In this document: positions 47,495 to 56,960 of the stretch, one piece after another
Position numbering within the stretch: the first letter of the stretch is position 1
How the letters are laid out: every line of letters begins with the position of its first letter
From: Dryomyza anilis
Lineage: Eukaryota > Arthropoda > Insecta > Diptera > Dryomyzidae
Length of the DNA stretch: 64,000 bases
Direction: 5' to 3'
Assembly (NCBI GenBank): GCA_951804985.1
Contig: OX638131.1
Coordinates: 5,060,630-5,124,629, forward strand
Notes under the pieces: model-generated
What the model saw: the letters and a program-made list of their open reading frames with translations, nothing else
Told to the model about the DNA's origin: nothing
Databases searched by the model: none
Translations under genes and position numbers: made by a program

Positions 47495-47661
47495 GAAAGA
47501 GACGGAAGATCATTCAGCGCACTGAGGCAGTGTGCGAGAAAGAGATGGAATATCAGCGAATGAGTGCGAATGAGACGCCAATAGCATGCGTCATTCACGA
47601 AACGAGTAGAAGGTTCTCGAAACAAGTCGAAGCTTGTCGAAACGTGTCGAAACGTGTCGAA
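47495..47661 (+). promoter_or_regulatory. 10-bp-periodic GAA array, heat-shock-element-like, in the solo LTR
   Basis: GAA starts at 47495 and 47505; at 47538, 47548, 47558 and 47568; and at 47599, 47609, 47619, 47629, 47639, 47649 and 47659. Within the last block TTC sits at 47594 and 47614, in phase. 47609-47621 is the perfect GAAGGTTCTCGAA, matching the GAAnnTTCnnGAA site of heat-shock factor. The array ends about 15 bp before the TATA motif. Part of the first blocks is a 43-bp duplication. HSF binding is inferred from the motif alone. Confidence 0.7.
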
Positions 47662-47673
47662 CTGATGCATGCA

Positions 47674-47713
47674 GTATATACGGGAGCCGCATCAGAGGTA
47701 CAGCACTTCAGTT
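47674..47713 (+). promoter_or_regulatory. Solo LTR core promoter (TATA plus initiator)
   Basis: GTATATAC at 47674-47681 and TCAGTT at 47708-47713 (A of the initiator at 47710), about 35 bp apart, slightly more than the usual 30-32. If active, transcription would run rightward through the 48140 exon and could give a chimeric transcript. Confidence 0.6.
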
Positions 47714-48139
47714 GTGATTTGATAGTGAACTAGTGCGTCTTGTGAGTGAACATTGCTAAGCTAAATTGTATAAATTCAGCAGTTGATATAAGTGATTATT
47801 CTTTAAGTTGTTATTTAAATAAACAAAGTTAATTAAAACTAGTTGAAATAATACTAGTTAAAACAAAATATTAGTGTGTTTTTATTTTGTACACAATCCA
47901 GCGCTACGAACTCGTAGAACAGTTTTCCGTAGACTGAATTTTCGTAACAATATTAAATAAAATTTGAAATGTTTTAATTTTTATAATTTTTGAAATGCAC
48001 TTGTACTGCTCTTTCGGTCGGTTGGTCAGTCTGTCTGTTTGTCAGCAACAATACAATAATTGCACTGTTTGCAAAACTCAATCTTAGCTTTTAAATCATT
48101 TAATTAATTGTTGTCGTTTTTCTTTTTTTTATTTTCCAG

Positions 48140-48234
48140 CGGTCGCTCCTACAGCAAAGACAGTCAGAAGAGTTCGCAGAGCGATCTGAGTCACACGAGT
48201 GGATCACCCAAGCTGCTAGCAAAGACGCCGTTGC
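48140..48234 (+). CDS. Short coding exon continuing the Ser-rich protein
   Basis: This 95-nt exon follows a polypyrimidine tract and AG at 48138-48139 and ends at the consensus donor TTGC|GTAAGT (48235). Its first base completes the Arg codon left by the exon ending at 2994. The peptide then reads GRSYSKDSQKSSQSDLSHTS followed by GSPKLLAKTPL, Ser/Lys-rich like the end of the previous exon, and it leaves one base for the next exon (phase 1). Base composition is about half G+C in a strongly AT-rich neighbourhood. Reading straight through the donor gives Lys/Tyr/Phe-rich intron translation, so the splice is the better reading. The next exon is not clearly present in the window. Confidence 0.88.
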
Positions 48235-48530
48235 GTAAGTACACGAAATATTCATATATTTTTATATTTAAATACCTAATATATTTTTGAAATTTGTTGA
48301 AATTTCATTTATATCTTTTAAAATAAAATGCAATATATTTTTAATGAAAATTGTGTTTGCAGAATTTAAATAAAGCAAATTTCTGTAAATGATAATAAAA
48401 AAAATATACTGAGGTACAAAAATGAATCGAAAAGTTTTAGAAACTTCTTTGTATCGAAACTAATAGCTGGTAGTGATATCGTTTTTTATTAGTTTTCATA
48501 GAAAATTGGTTTTTTTTTTGTAGAAAATAT

Positions 48531-49182
48531 ATCGTCGACGATACTGCAAAACCGCCTAACTGCATGTGAAAATTACGTCTAATTTTGTGTTATAATCGGA
48601 TTTATAATGATATGTTGATCGGATAAATTAGATTAATGCCATTATATGTTATGACCAGGGTAAGTTTTTTTGCCACAAAATATCGTTAAAAATGGCAGGC
48701 AAAATAACACAAAAAAACAGTAAATATGGCACAAAAATAGGCAAAAAAGGCAAAAAATGGCAAAAAAAAAAATGGCACAAAATAGTCAAAAATGGCAAAA
48801 AAAAAAAAAAATTATAAATTTTTTCAATGAACTACTTTTGTTGACAATCATCGTATCTCTTTTACATGGTCTAATATTTATTTCGCTAATTTCATTCACA
48901 AAATTAAAAACATACAAAAATAAGTACACAAGAAAAGGACGTCACATATTTTTTGAATACAACCAGAAAATCGAAAATAATATTTAAAAAAGATTTGCCA
49001 GAGTGTAAAAAGGCATTTTTAGGCAAAGTATATCAAAATTGGCAAATTTAGAAAATAATTGAAAATTTGTTTGAAGTAAGTTCAGAATTAAGATTCAAAA
49101 TAGTTTTGTTTTTTCTGTAAAATTCATTTTGAAAGAGGTATTCGAAAATGTAGATAGGCGGTTTTGCAGTATCACCAACGAT
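48531..49182. mobile_element. Family 1 MITE, copy B, interrupted by a 430-bp insert
   Basis: Ends ATCGTCGACGATACTGCAAA and, inverse, ATCGTTGGTGATACTGCAAA. Flanking halves align to the 212-bp copy at 3435-3646 up to GCCATTATA and from TTCAGAATTAAG. The middle, about 48648-49077, is foreign. Confidence 0.85.
48648..49077. mobile_element. Unclassified insert with AAAATGGCAAAAA repeats
   Basis: It starts near TGACCAGGGTAAGTTTTTTT and has GGCAAAAAATGGCACAAAAT units, then a mixed AT-rich part, then AGGCAAAGTATATCAAAATT. Limits are set by comparison with the uninterrupted family 1 copy. The + frame at 48757-48987 is inside it and is not a gene. Confidence 0.65.
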
Positions 49183-49660
49183 ATATAAAAAATAATTCAA
49201 TTTTTAAAATTAATACATTTTTACTACATTAATATAATGGTTTTTGTATGGAAAAATCAATTTAAAATGAATGCATTTCTGAACAATATTTTACTACATT
49301 TGTATTGAAAAAATCTACAATGTGTATTTATTTAAATTTCATAAACATGTATTAAATACATCTGCTTTTATGTTTACTGCATTCGGTATTTATTTAAAAG
49401 TAAACAAACAAAATTGTACACAGGTATCGCAAAGTACTGGGTCTGGAACGTGAATCGTTTGCTGGAACTTGCACCCTTATATTTTCCTTGCATTAAGCGG
49501 AACCAATAAAAAAGAGGTTCCGAAAAGTCTAAGTCCTTTCGGCAGTAAAAATCAGAGATCAGAAATAACTTTTAACATTTATTTCCATTTCGTATTTAAC
49601 TGAGAGATATTATTTATCAATAATTTTTATTTTGAAATATAAAAGCAAAATATTTTTGTT
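49183..49660. other. AT-rich stretch, nothing recognised
   Basis: Only 49420-49560 is less AT-rich (GGAACGTGAATCGTTTGCTG). No feature supported. Confidence 0.4.
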
Positions 49661-49664
49661 TTGG

Positions 49665-50600
49665 AAAATGGTGATTTTGACCATAGCGTTGTTTTTTTCT
49701 TCCAAATTTTTTTTTACAACATTTTTTCTTAAATTTTCGAACATTGTTGTTTTTATGGAATATTCTTTTTAAATTTTTTTTTTCGAAAATTTTCGAACAT
49801 GGCGTTGTTTTTGTCTTCTAAACATTTTTTTACAATTCTTTTTTCGATAAAAAAAAGTTATGTTCAAAAAAATATTTTCAAAAAACCGCACAAAAAAAAA
49901 TTGAAACCGCGATATTTTAAAAAACCTGCCTACGATTTTTTTTTATTTTAGTCTTAAAATACTCGGGGGAGATGTCCGAAACATATTCTTAAAACATTTA
50001 AGTTCTCCCACGACTTTTGGGTTGAAAGTATTTCAGGCTAGGCGTGTGTTGTATTACTTGAATATTTTTTTACAACATTTTATCGAAAATTTTCCAACAT
50101 TGTTTGTTTTTGTGGAATATTTTTTTTGTCGTCCAAAATTTTATTTTAGGTATTTTTGGAAAATGCTGATTTCGACCATGGGTTGTTTTTGTCTTCGAAA
50201 AATTTGATTAACAAAATTTTTTTCGAAAATTTTTGAACATTGTTGTTTGTGATGAATATTTTTTTGTCGTCCAACATTTTTTTTACATTTTTTTTTCGAA
50301 AAATTTTCGAACATTGTTGTTTTTGTCGATTTTTTTTTTGGAAAATGGTGATTCGACCATTGCGTGGTTTTTATCATCCAAAATTTTTTTACCGACATTT
50401 TTTTCATATTTTTCGAACCTTGTGTTTTTGTGGAATATTTTTTTGTTTGTTGGAAAATGTAATTTCGACCATTGCGTTGGTTTTGTCAATCCAATTTTTT
50501 TTTCGAGCATTGTTATTTTTTTTTTGAAAAATGGTATTTTGAACCATTGGGTTGTTGTCGACCAAACATTTTTTTTTTCGATAAATATTTTTTAATTTTA
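49665..50600 (+). repeat. Degenerate minisatellite, GTTGTTTTTGTCTTCCAAA-like units
   Basis: Recurring modules are GGAAAATGGTGATTTTGACC, CATTGCGTTGTTTTTGTC, TCCAAAATTTTTTT, and TTTTCGAACATTGTTGTTTT. Roughly seven rounds of variable length are seen. Open frames on both strands here follow the repeat, not a gene. Confidence 0.85.
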
Positions 50601-50605
50601 TTTAC

Positions 50606-50894
50606 ATATCGCTCATGTAGTAAAGAGTGTCATAACTCAAAAAACACGATTTTTGAGTTAATGATGCAGTATTATCCGTTATATCATGTTTTATCTTGTT
50701 ATATCATGTTTTATCTTTTATCATACTTATGTCTTGTATAATCACCGCGTGAGAAGAGAATATGCCCTTACCTCATTTCATATGCCCCATACATTTCATA
50801 TGGAAAGTGAAATTCAATTGAAAACTTTAAACGCGTTTTCTACAAAATCAATTTTTTTTTTAGTTATGACACTCATGTAGTAAATGAGCGATAT
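50606..50894. mobile_element. MITE with ATATCGCTCA ends (289 bp)
   Basis: ATATCGCTCATGTAGTAAAG begins it and ACTACATGAG/TAAATGAGCGATAT ends it; the outer ten bases are perfect inverses and GAGTGTCATAACT appears inverted at both ends. Single copy in the window. Its frames are not coding. Confidence 0.8.
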
Positions 50895-51980
50895 ATTCCC
50901 AAATTTTTAATCAAAAGTCTTTATCAGTCTGTGGTGCAGAAACATTGGGAGCTATCTGAAAAGAAAATTATGCATCAACGCTTCTAAAATTGTTAAGGAG
51001 AGATATACTTTGTTAACTTTTATATCTATCGCTGTTTAACCGCAACCGAAAATTTTCAAAAATAAAATTTTCTTTCAGATCAAAACCTAATTTTTATGTT
51101 TTCTTTCATTTTTGGTTTATCACTGATTTATATATTTATAATTATATTTAGTGTGAGTTATTCAGGGACCTCCAAGAAGATTAACCTTCACCTCTGGTAA
51201 AAATTAAAAATTTTTAATAATTTTATTTTTAATGATTTTATTTTTTATCTTATTTTATAATAAAGAAATATATATATATTAATAGAATTTATATTAATAG
51301 TATATAAATAGAAAAATAATTATTTATGCCTTTAATAGTGTTCAATAGTGTTTAATAGTGTTCAATAGGATGCATACCATTATTTCAATAATATTCAAAC
51401 TTTTAATATAGTATGTTGTTGTATCATTCATTTTATAATATACTCTTTAAATTACAATTACAACAGAACCTATAAATATTAATATAGATTGGCGCAAAGA
51501 CAATTCTAATTATAAAATTTTAATTTTGGGACAATTACATTTTTAAACTATAATTATTAAGAAATCTAAATTTTGGGGAATTTTTAAAATATTTTAAAAT
51601 ATATTAAAATACATATTTTGTCATCAGCAAATTTACAAAATTCCAGTAAATATTTATATACAAAATATCTTAAATTTTTAATGTTATAATTTTCAAATAT
51701 TATAAATATTTTAAAATTTAATTTTTGAAGTTCCTCAAATTATGCAATACAATTTAGAGACAGTTTGTAACGCACTGCATTAATATCTTAGATACACGAT
51801 CAACAATGATCATTACAAAAGATTGCATAGTTTTAGGGTGCAAATGTTGCAGACATATGTTGCAATTCAATTGCAAGCGAAACTCAACAGCAACATGTTT
51901 ATTTTACCTGCTAAGAATTTGAACTCGCAGGCGCTCTTAATACTTGACACTAGCTCTCTTACTAACGAACATCTGATGAT
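50895..51980. other. AT-rich intronic stretch
   Basis: 51330-51420 repeats TTCAATAGTGTTTAATAGTG, possibly a remnant of family 8. Otherwise no feature. Confidence 0.45.
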
Positions 51981-51984
51981 CGCA

Positions 51985-52003
51985 CTCTTCTCTCTCTCTC
52001 TCT
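51985..52003. promoter_or_regulatory. (CT)n tract, possible GAGA-factor site
   Basis: CTCTTCTCTCTCTCTCTCT on the + strand, GAGAG repeats on the other. In flies GAGA factor binds such tracts upstream of promoters; this one is about 550 bp before the initiator at 52552. Confidence 0.5.
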
Positions 52004-52480
52004 TTTTCATTAAAATACATAAAACTGCATAAAACGAACGCAGGTGCAAACAATTTTATGCACTGTTGCTGCAAGAAAACAAAAAACATCCACCGCGGCC
52101 ACCTCAGCAGCAACGACATTCCAATAAGTTGCTGCCTCTTTAAAACAACAACAACAATTGCAAATAACAAAAGACAACAAGTTGCTACTACACGACATCT
52201 GAGTAGCTGCAATAAATTCACCTCAAACAAAAGCAAAACTCAAAGAAGAAAAAAAAAAACCTAAAAGAATCTCATAGTACGTAAAACACGCCAAACGTGA
52301 CCGGCTCATTGTGCAGCTAGCTACACGGTAGACAGACAGACAGACACAGCTGCGGTTGATACTGCGAGATACATTTGTCAGATACAAACACAAACACTGC
52401 GCCATGTTGCTGCACGTTTCGATACAATTCGCAGATACAAACAACTCGAAAAGAGTTCTGCTTTTCATGCGTTTCTCCCC
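52004..52480. promoter_or_regulatory. Proposed upstream regulatory region
   Basis: Balanced composition with CCACCGCGGCCACCTCAGCA near 52090, GACAGACAGACAGACAC near 52332, and four GATAC words (52357-52436), two of them in a duplicated CAGATACAAACA. No exon found. It lies directly upstream of the candidate promoter. Confidence 0.4.
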
Positions 52481-52520
52481 AGCCACGACGATCGATTGTT
52501 CGTCCGTCGTTGGTTCACAG

Positions 52521-52560
52521 TAAATTTTTCTGTTTTGAGTTACTCGAATTCAGTCGCTTG
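52521..52560 (+). promoter_or_regulatory. Candidate alternative core promoter
   Basis: TCAGTCGCTTG with the initiator A at 52552 fits the arthropod TCAGT initiator. TAAATTTTTC at 52521 is a weak TATA-like element 31 bp upstream. The sequence around it, 52430-52800, is the most GC-rich between 48.3 and 61 kb. An exact downstream promoter element at +28 is not present; AGTCT is two bases further on. Confidence 0.5.
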
Positions 52561-53089
52561 CGAGTCTTTCTCACGTACATAGTCTCTCCGTCGAAGTGAT
52601 CGTGTGTGCTGCGGCGTGTGAAGTGCCGCGTTCGTTTTGTTTCGTTTCGTAGCACGTGAAGCGCGCAAATAATTGCCACGAATTATAACAAATTCTATGC
52701 GCTTAATGTAAATCGCTTTGAGACTGCAAATGGCAGTGATCACGGTCAACGGAAATTACACAATTTATTTAAAACAACGATCGATCTTGTTAGCGCCATG
52801 TTGATCGATGTTGCTCCCATCAATTAATGTGACAATCAACAAAAATAATAATTTGCAAATAAATTGCAAAATTCAACGTTTGTGTTTATAAATAAAGAGT
52901 TTAATAAAAACTGTTACCATTTCATAATTGTGTGCTACATAAAGAAAGTGTGCACTGCGCGAAGTCGTGATCGTTATAAATAAAAAAAGTGTTTTTTTTT
53001 ATTTTTGCATTTTGTCGCAGATTTTTTTTTAATACGTATTTAAAACTGCTTTTGTGCAATTTAATAATTAACTACTTTAGTACAAACAG
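52552..53089 (+). ncRNA. Candidate non-coding (5' UTR) first exon of the downstream transcript
   Basis: It starts at the initiator and would end at the donor AACAG|GTATTC (53090). It contains several ATGs in short frames only, as is common for long fly 5' UTRs. GC-rich and low in repeats at the start, AT-rich later. It would join a coding exon beyond the window; a promoter for an unrelated nested gene is also possible. Confidence 0.4.
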
Positions 53090-53555
53090 GTATTCTTTTT
53101 TTTTTGTTGGGGTTTAAACGTTCTTGCCTAAAGTGCTGCTGCCCATTCAAAAGTTTCTACAGTTTTTGCAACTCGTTTTTTGTTTTATATTCTGCTTTTT
53201 GCGTTTTTGCGCTATATTTTGTGGTCACTAATTTTTTTGCCATCTGTCAGCTTTTAAAGGTATTTACGACAACTTGCCAAAAATCTGTATTCAACGCAGC
53301 TACAACACTTTTTTTTGTTGGTTCTTTTTGGACATTTTATGTACTGAGCTCTATACAGCAACACCTTGAATTTGGTGTTGACAAAATTCTTTTGAAAAGC
53401 TGGGCTTGTCACGATGTGCTGTCTGGACTGTTGGTGTTTGGTAGTTGGTCGTTGTTTGAGTTGTTTAGCTGCCTCGATTATGACATTGAAATGTCAGCAA
53501 TGACTTTAAATAAACGAGAGCAGAGTTGAAAATCATATAAATTATGTTCTATAGA
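53090..53555. other. Intron start with a long open frame lacking a start
   Basis: A 141-codon + frame (53104-53529) is open but begins at TTG, has no ATG until near its end, and is Phe/Cys-rich from T-rich DNA. I do not call it a gene. TCAGCAATGACTTTAAATAA closes this segment. Confidence 0.45.
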
Positions 53556-53559
53556 ATGT

Positions 53560-53960
53560 ACGTTGTTTCGGCGCCTCAGTTTTTGCTGTAATACAGCGCT
53601 TGTAAAGCTCTTAACGCGCCACTATAAAGCACTGAACAATGACATAACATTATATTTACTTTTTATGCTGCTTTTTAGTTAAATTGGTTTTAAAAATAAA
53701 ATTGTTCAATAAGAAAAAAAAAACCGTAAGGAAGGTTAGGTCACATAGGTTGTTCACTTGAATTTACATTGGTCCGAAGACCTTAATTTTTTGATGTAAT
53801 ACAGCACTTGTAAAGCTCTTAACGAGCCACTATACAACACATAACAGTGACATAACATTATATTTACTTTTTCTGCTGCTTTTCAGTTAAATTCTATTTA
53901 AAAATAAAACAGTTTTATAAGAAAAAAAACAGTAAGGAAGGTTGGGTCACATGAGAAATT
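53560..53960. repeat. Two-copy tandem duplication, 208-bp period
   Basis: ACAGCGCTTGTAAAGCTCTT at 53593 and ACAGCACTTGTAAAGCTCTT at 53801; both copies continue through TGACATAACATTATATTTAC and end GTAAGGAAGGTTRGGTCACA. Divergence is moderate. Confidence 0.9.
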
Positions 53961-54521
53961 TTGAATTAGGGAACTTTTGATATTTGTATAATGAAATTTG
54001 TATCAATGTTGAAAGTTATAGTCGGTCTAAATACCCTGTGAGAGTTTCCAGGGTTTACGAATCCTGAAAATAACTCAAAATTTGTAATCATGAAAAAATG
54101 TCTTTTCAATAGAGAACCAAATTGGTATTCCGAATTTCGGTTATTTTTTGTAAAGCACCACAAGATGATTCGCTAAACATTTATGGTTATATATTTGAGT
54201 TTAAAGAAATGTTGTTTTTACTTCTTGTACTTTACTTCGGCCGGTATAATGTAAAATTCACCTGCAGAATTAAGTTTTATATGAAGTAGAGGAACATAAA
54301 TGGACTGTTCACAAATTACAATCGACTGGTCGTGCCCATTTTCAATACTGAACAGCGTAGATGTATAAGTAATCTGACTTTTGAATTTCATTAATCTAGC
54401 CCTTCCAGTTTTGCTGTAATAGTGATTCTAATAAACAGACAGACGGACAGGCGTACATCACTAAAACGTTTATGAAGAATTTACATACTTTCCCATATCG
54501 GACACAATCATTTCTAGATCT
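53961..54521. other. Intronic stretch, nothing recognised
   Basis: CAGACAGACGGACAGGCGTA near 54435 is a short microsatellite. No exon. Confidence 0.4.
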
Positions 54522-54744
54522 TACACACAGTAAAAATTCTCTCAAATTCCTTTAAAATTGGTCAATAGGACAATTATTGATTTAATAGTATTCAAAAAAT
54601 AAATCTTTTCATATAAACTCAATGGCAATGTCATGGTATTTTCTAGTATTTAAGGGTATTTTCCGATTAAAATAATAATTTATCATATTCACTATTTTTA
54701 ATAGTAAAAAAACTATTATTTATATAGTATTTTTTCTGGGTGTA
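54522..54744. mobile_element. Family 8 MITE, copy B
   Basis: TACACACAGTAAAAATTCTC to TTTTTTCTGGGTGTA. Full-length match to 24341-24562 with few differences; the first has CAATGGAATGTC and this one CAATGGCAATGTC. Confidence 0.92.
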
Positions 54745-55406
54745 CAAACAGTAACCAAACTGAATACACCATTTCAGTCTTAGTGTAGGGTATAATTATA
54801 AATTTAAATTATGAAAAATTTCCTATAATACTTTACTGGGGAATAAATATTTAACACAGCGATACATGCTCTTTAATATTAGGTTATACGAACAAACATT
54901 TTAGTTGAAATAACCAATTTCAATTGGTTGAAACAACATTCTTTGATGGAACCGAATATCGTTTAGAATTTGATATTGATTTACAAACACCCAAATATCC
55001 AAAAAGTATTCTAAATTATTGTTCAAATATTGTTATTTCGGGCTCAAAGTCTACCAAGTTTTATGTACTGGTAAATTGATTGTAGTCCAAACTATTACCC
55101 TTTAAGTTTTGGCTATAAAAACAGTCGAGAGTACTAAATATGTTGAATGGAAAGGATTTGGTAGGCGCAACGAATTTATATGCCGTCGATTTGGGTATCA
55201 AAATTTTAACTTTGAGCGCCCGGTGAATGCATTTCCCATATTATCCACATCAATTTGCATATTCCATTAAGCATTTTTAGGGGCTCATTCTTTTCAATAA
55301 AATTCTATTGTCCATTGTCAGTCTAATGAGCATGGTTTGATTTTATGTAATTATTCAGTCTTATTAATTATGTTATGTGTTATTAATTAATCAGATTATG
55401 CCTAGA
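54745..55406. other. AT-rich stretch, nothing recognised
   Basis: TTAGTTGAAATAACCAATTT and CAATTGGTTGAAACAAC near 54902-54938 form an imperfect inverted pair. No other feature. Confidence 0.4.
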
Positions 55407-55654
55407 TACACAGAAAAAAAATCAACGTAAATATAGCAACCAATATTAATTGCATTCATTAATCAGTGCAGCAGTGAAATTCAGTAATTTAATGAAAAAA
55501 TTTGCCATTCTTCGTTAAATCAACAATTTTGTTTGCTAATATGATTATTTGTACGTCAATGCAGCAAATTAATTAGTCAGCGCAGTTTCAGCATTTATAT
55601 TTGCTTAAACTGCGTCGGTTGCTATATTTACGTCGGTTATTTTTTTACTGTGTA
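55407..55654. mobile_element. MITE with TACACAG ends and long inverted repeats (248 bp)
   Basis: TACACAGAAAAAAAATCAAC then GTAAATATAGCAACC at the left; GGTTGCTATATTTACGTCGG then TTATTTTTTTACTGTGTA at the right, inverse over about 35 bp with few mismatches. No frame. One copy in the window. Confidence 0.88.
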
Positions 55655-56309
55655 CGGAATCTATAAAGATTTAATAAAATTGAAATATATTTTTATGATT
55701 AGATTAAATTATTAAATAGTTTAGAGGATTCCCCTTAAAACTGACCAGATTGATATTTTTCTATATGGTTGAAAAATTGTCAACCGTTCCCGCTTCCAAA
55801 ATTGTTTGCTTCCGATTTGAATGAAATTTTGGCAACTAGTAATATAGGTGCGTTTATACATCTTTTTTTGTTGGAAAAAATGCAAGCTTTCAGTTAATAA
55901 TACAAAAATAAAAACTGGCTATTTTTCAAAAACCACGAAAACGTTTATAAAATTAAAAAATATTGGTGAAAAAAATTAATTTTTACCAAAATAAATGTTT
56001 TTATTGTAAAGTTCATGATAAATACTTTCTAAAGCAGTTATAGTCGTTTACAATTGATCCACTCTAATAGAAGTTATAATTCAATACAAGTGAGTGGTGA
56101 AATTTACCACATTTGGACCCCAATATCTCGGCCACCCGGCATACTAGCGCATCCTCCTTAACAGGTTTTATGAGGTCTACCTATATTACAAGTTCACAAA
56201 ATTTCATTCAAATCGGAAACAAACAATTTTTGAAGCGGGTACGGTTAACAAATTTTCACCACTATATATACCTTTTAAAACTTAACTACTCAACAAAAAA
56301 AAAACCTCA
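55655..56309. other. Intronic stretch, nothing firm
   Basis: A 73-codon frame at 56113-56334 is unsupported. CCGTTCCCGCTTCCAAAATT at 55785 and ATTTTTGAAGCGGGTACGGT at 56227, with AATGAAATTTTG near each, are inverse, so 55770-56260 may be another foldback element. Confidence 0.45.
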
Positions 56310-56960
56310 AATCTGTATATTTCGTGGTTGCTGATTTTAGTATTCGATTTTGTTTCAAGTTATGTAAAGTTTTTAAGAAAATTTTATCGATATATCTGGA
56401 CGTTCTCAGTCACTTTTTAGAATATAAATAATCAGTCACTTACACAACGAGTTTTTCAAACAACTATGAATGCAATTTTTCTTTTAATTGTCAGAACTAA
56501 TTATAATATATCAAATAATGCTAATATCACGAATTATTTTTAAGATATTTAAATTTAAATTGGAAAAATTTTAAATTTTTGTAGACTATTTTTGATTGAT
56601 TTTTTTAGCTTTTCGAATCTAGTAATAAAAAAAATGTTTAATGGTTATACAGATCATAATTCAAGCTAACAATCAAAATTACTACAAATATTTAAAATGT
56701 ACTAATTTTTAAAATGTGCCCTATCAACACAGTTAACAAAAAAAAAATACATAAAATTTAAAATGAGTGCATATTTTACAGATAAATTGCTGAAATAAAT
56801 TAGTTTATACCAGACTTTTTCTAAAAAATGAGAAAAACTGAATATTCAGTCAAGATCAGCAAATTATATAGATTTAATATATGGGACGTCCATAGCACAA
56901 AATCGCGCCGAGTAGTGCTATTACAAAGCATTCCAAATATGCAAGTAATAAAATGAACCG
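56310..56960. mobile_element. Family 5 element, two-armed copy
   Basis: The left arm (CAGTCACTTTTTAGAATATA, TTTTTCTTTTAATTGTCAGA) matches 58130-58330; the right arm (ATTCAGTCAAGATCAGCAAA, CCGAGTAGTGCTATTACAAA) matches the 10-kb copy in the other sense. The halves come from opposite strands, as expected for an element with long inverted arms or two inserted copies. Confidence 0.6.

Larger units (their letters stand above)
47404..47949 (+). mobile_element. Solo LTR of a Ty3/gypsy-type retrotransposon
   Basis: 546 bp, starting TGTTACGAAATG and ending TTTTCGTAACA; the first and last ten bases (TGTTACGAAA) are perfect inverses, with TG...CA termini. Four-base duplications ATAT flank it (47400-47403, 47950-47953). 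It has a TATA motif (GTATATAC, 47674-47681), an arthropod initiator TCAGTT at 47708, and AATAAA at 47818. No internal coding region, primer-binding site or second LTR adjoins it, so it arose by LTR-LTR recombination. A 4-bp duplication fits gypsy-like elements; the exact clade is not determined. Orientation + follows from the TATA, Inr, AATAAA order. Confidence 0.93.
2995..48139 (+). other. Giant intron (about 45.1 kb) between the two coding exons
   Basis: The donor AGCG|GTAAGG at 2995 and the acceptor with a T-rich tract ending TTTTCCAG at 48131-48139 bound this interval. The upstream exon leaves two bases of a codon and the downstream exon supplies the third (CG + C, Arg), so the frame is kept. 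I found no convincing exon inside: open frames here are short, AT-rich and biased to Phe, Ile, Lys and Asn. The filling is mainly SINE, MITE, satellite and solo-LTR sequence, listed separately. Other small exons could still be hidden in it. Confidence 0.75.

Noticed and set aside
47473..47733. Coding frames in the solo LTR
   Set aside because: They overlap on both strands and coincide with the LTR promoter half; there is no retroviral-type internal region.
1..48234. Naming the Ser/Gln-rich protein as a known microtubule-associated family
   Set aside because: The basic Ser-rich C-terminus suggests a cytoskeletal role, but no diagnostic domain is visible and I could not confirm any family by eye.
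48757..48987. 76-codon Lys-rich protein
   Set aside because: It lies inside the insert interrupting a MITE and begins in AAAATGGCAAAAA repeats.
50141..50741. Overlapping 75-120-codon frames on both strands
   Set aside because: All lie in the degenerate minisatellite or the ATATCGCTCA MITE; they are Phe-rich on + and Lys-rich on -.
53104..53529. 141-residue Cys/Phe-rich protein
   Set aside because: It begins at TTG, has no ATG until near the end, shows no family feature, and lies in T-rich DNA following a candidate donor.
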